Shown here: piece by piece, positions 41,660-42,799 of the stretch | Layout of the letters: every line of letters begins with the position of its first letter | Numbering within the stretch: position 1 is the stretch's first letter | Assembly (NCBI GenBank): GCA_002698995.1 | Contig: PAAX01000009.1 | Coordinates: 1-42,799 of the forward strand | Length of the DNA stretch: 42,799 nt | Source: Ignavibacteriota bacterium | GTDB lineage: Bacteria > Bacteroidota > Ignavibacteria > Ignavibacteriales > Melioribacteraceae | Direction of reading: 5' to 3' | Translations under genes and position numbers: made by a program | Notes under the pieces: generated by a model | What the model was told of the DNA's origin: nothing | Database searches by the model: none | What the model saw: only the letters and a program-made list of their open reading frames with translations

Positions 41660-42799
41660 ATGTATTGGTTTTCAAATCTTAAGATCAAAAATAAGATTAC
41701 TTTAGCATATGGTATAGTAATAATATTTTTTGCCGTAAATTGTTTCGTTGTTTACTTCAATAACACAGAAGTCCATGAGAAAACTGAAGTTGCAATAGGT
41801 GAACATACTCAAGTTCGTTTTCTTGAAAGCTCAATTGCCAGTCAAAATCTTTGGAATAAACAATTGCTTGAAGCTATTATAAACAATAAAGAATTTTCTG
41901 GTCAGCTAGATCCAACTAAATGTGGATTTGGGAGTTGGTATCATTCGACAAGTGCACCTGAAGGAGTTAGTATTGCAAGATGGAACGAAATGGGTAAGCT
42001 TCATGATCAATTTCATAATGAAGCAAAAAAAGTAAACAGTATGATTAAAGAAAACATCGAAGTTCCAGAAGTGTTGCTTTACTATAACGAAAATGTTAGT
42101 AATCTAGTTGATAATGTAAATAGTGAAATCAGTTATATTTCGCAAACTATGGTACAAAATGCTGAGAAATATACTAACGAACTTGAAGAAGTGAATGAAT
42201 CAACTAATATGACTATTATAATTCTTGGCAGCTTAATTGTTTTGATAGTTCTTCTATTAACAAAAATGATTATAAATGCAATAAATAATCCAATAAGCAT
42301 TGTTGTTGAAAGAGTAAAGCAGCTTCAAACAGTTTGTTTAACCAATTTAAGCAATGGACTTGTAGCAATGGCAAAGGGGGATTTATCTGTTAAAGTAGAA
42401 AAAGCTACAAAACACATAAATATGACTCAAAAAGATGAAATAGGTGAACTTGCAAATACAATAGATCTAATGATAAATTCTGCCCATGGTGGTATAAACG
42501 AATATGAAAAGGTTCGCGATAAAATTAGTGATCTTTCAAAAGAAGCGACAAAACTAATAGCTGATGCACAGAACGGATTATTAGACAACCGCGGTAATGC
42601 ATCCAAATTTGAAGGGGCTTATAAAGATATAGTAGGCGGAGTAAATGAATTATTAGATGCAGTAATTAAACCTGTACAAGACGGGACACAAGTATTAGAA
42701 GTAATGGCTACGGGAGATTTAACCGTAAGAGTTCACGGTGAATATAAAGGTCAGCATGCAAAGATTAAGAACAGTATTAATAAATTAGGCGATTCGTTA
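41660..42799 (+). CDS. methyl-accepting chemotaxis protein, N-terminal part (3' partial)
   Basis: 380 residues are visible before the window ends, with no stop. I use the second of two adjacent ATGs (41660), 5 bases after GGAG; 41657 is the alternative. Transmembrane helices lie at about 14-33 and 185-205. The outer domain between them is a helical bundle with a CZB-like zinc-site core: C88 in CGFGSWY and H115/H119 in KLHDQFH; the usual first His is Gln62 here. HAMP-like GDLSVKV and GDLTVRV segments follow the second helix. The methylation and signalling parts must lie beyond the window. Confidence 0.85.
   Translation, partial: MYWFSNLKIKNKITLAYGIVIIFFAVNCFVVYFNNTEVHEKTEVAIGEHTQVRFLESSIASQNLWNKQLLEAIINNKEFSGQLDPTKCGFGSWYHSTSAPEGVSIARWNEMGKLHDQFHNEAKKVNSMIKENIEVPEVLLYYNENVSNLVDNVNSEISYISQTMVQNAEKYTNELEEVNESTNMTIIILGSLIVLIVLLLTKMIINAINNPISIVVERVKQLQTVCLTNLSNGLVAMAKGDLSVKVEKATKHINMTQKDEIGELANTIDLMINSAHGGINEYEKVRDKISDLSKEATKLIADAQNGLLDNRGNASKFEGAYKDIVGGVNELLDAVIKPVQDGTQVLEVMATGDLTVRVHGEYKGQHAKIKNSINKLGDSL

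Overview
The window is AT-rich bacterial chromosome, most likely from the class Ignavibacteria (Ignavibacteriales) in the Bacteroidota/Chlorobiota group. Five proteins end in the type IX secretion (T9SS) sorting domain in its Ignavibacteria-like form: a NYPNPFNP motif, then YDxLGxE, then ASGxYFYxL, then a short basic tail. Genes often start with TTG. No rRNA, CRISPR array, insertion sequence or phage gene is visible. The taxonomic call is an inference from protein style, not from a marker gene.

Layout: 1-4130 holds T9SS cargo (the tail of one gene, a small Cys-rich protein, an FN3-like protein and a large Asp-box propeller). 4131-4895 is a tRNA island on the minus strand (tRNA-Gly, tRNA-Cys, a 38-bp tRNA-Cys fragment and a GIY-YIG nuclease). 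4969-9242 is housekeeping: a UPF0316 membrane protein, pcm overlapping miaA, and speA. 9383-13174 holds a lipoprotein, a DUF2231 membrane protein, an EamA exporter, aat, an outer-membrane barrel and a DHFR-like reductase. 13281-17414 holds another T9SS propeller, a secreted serine hydrolase and an SLC13-type transporter.

17502-24660 is the most striking unit. Six plus-strand genes overlap or sit within 13 bp of each other: a 2[4Fe-4S] ferredoxin, a geranylgeranyl-reductase-family flavoprotein, a PAS histidine kinase, an NtrC-type sigma-54 activator, a CPA2 cation/proton antiporter with an RCK domain, and a CDF metal exporter. It reads as one operon joining isoprenoid-chain reduction, signalling and cation homeostasis. 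I do not know a described system with this composition.

24700-29892 carries a small hypothetical gene, a class I aminotransferase tail-to-tail with aroE, a large TPR protein and a galactokinase-like protein that has lost key GHMP-kinase residues. 30074-32975 is a TRAP transporter whose binding-protein gene converges on the permease genes. 33122-40988 holds two more beta-lactamase-fold hydrolases (one with a T9SS domain), a prohibitin-like protein, a pyrimidine nucleoside phosphorylase, a Ca/Na antiporter and pepT. The window ends inside a chemoreceptor gene preceded by 670 bp of AT-rich, hairpin-bearing DNA.

Taken together this is ordinary heterotroph chromosome: secreted adhesins and hydrolases, peptide, nucleoside and organic-acid use, and ion homeostasis. 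The best leads are the ferredoxin-GGR-NtrBC-antiporter operon, the degenerate galactokinase and the tRNA-Cys fragment locus.
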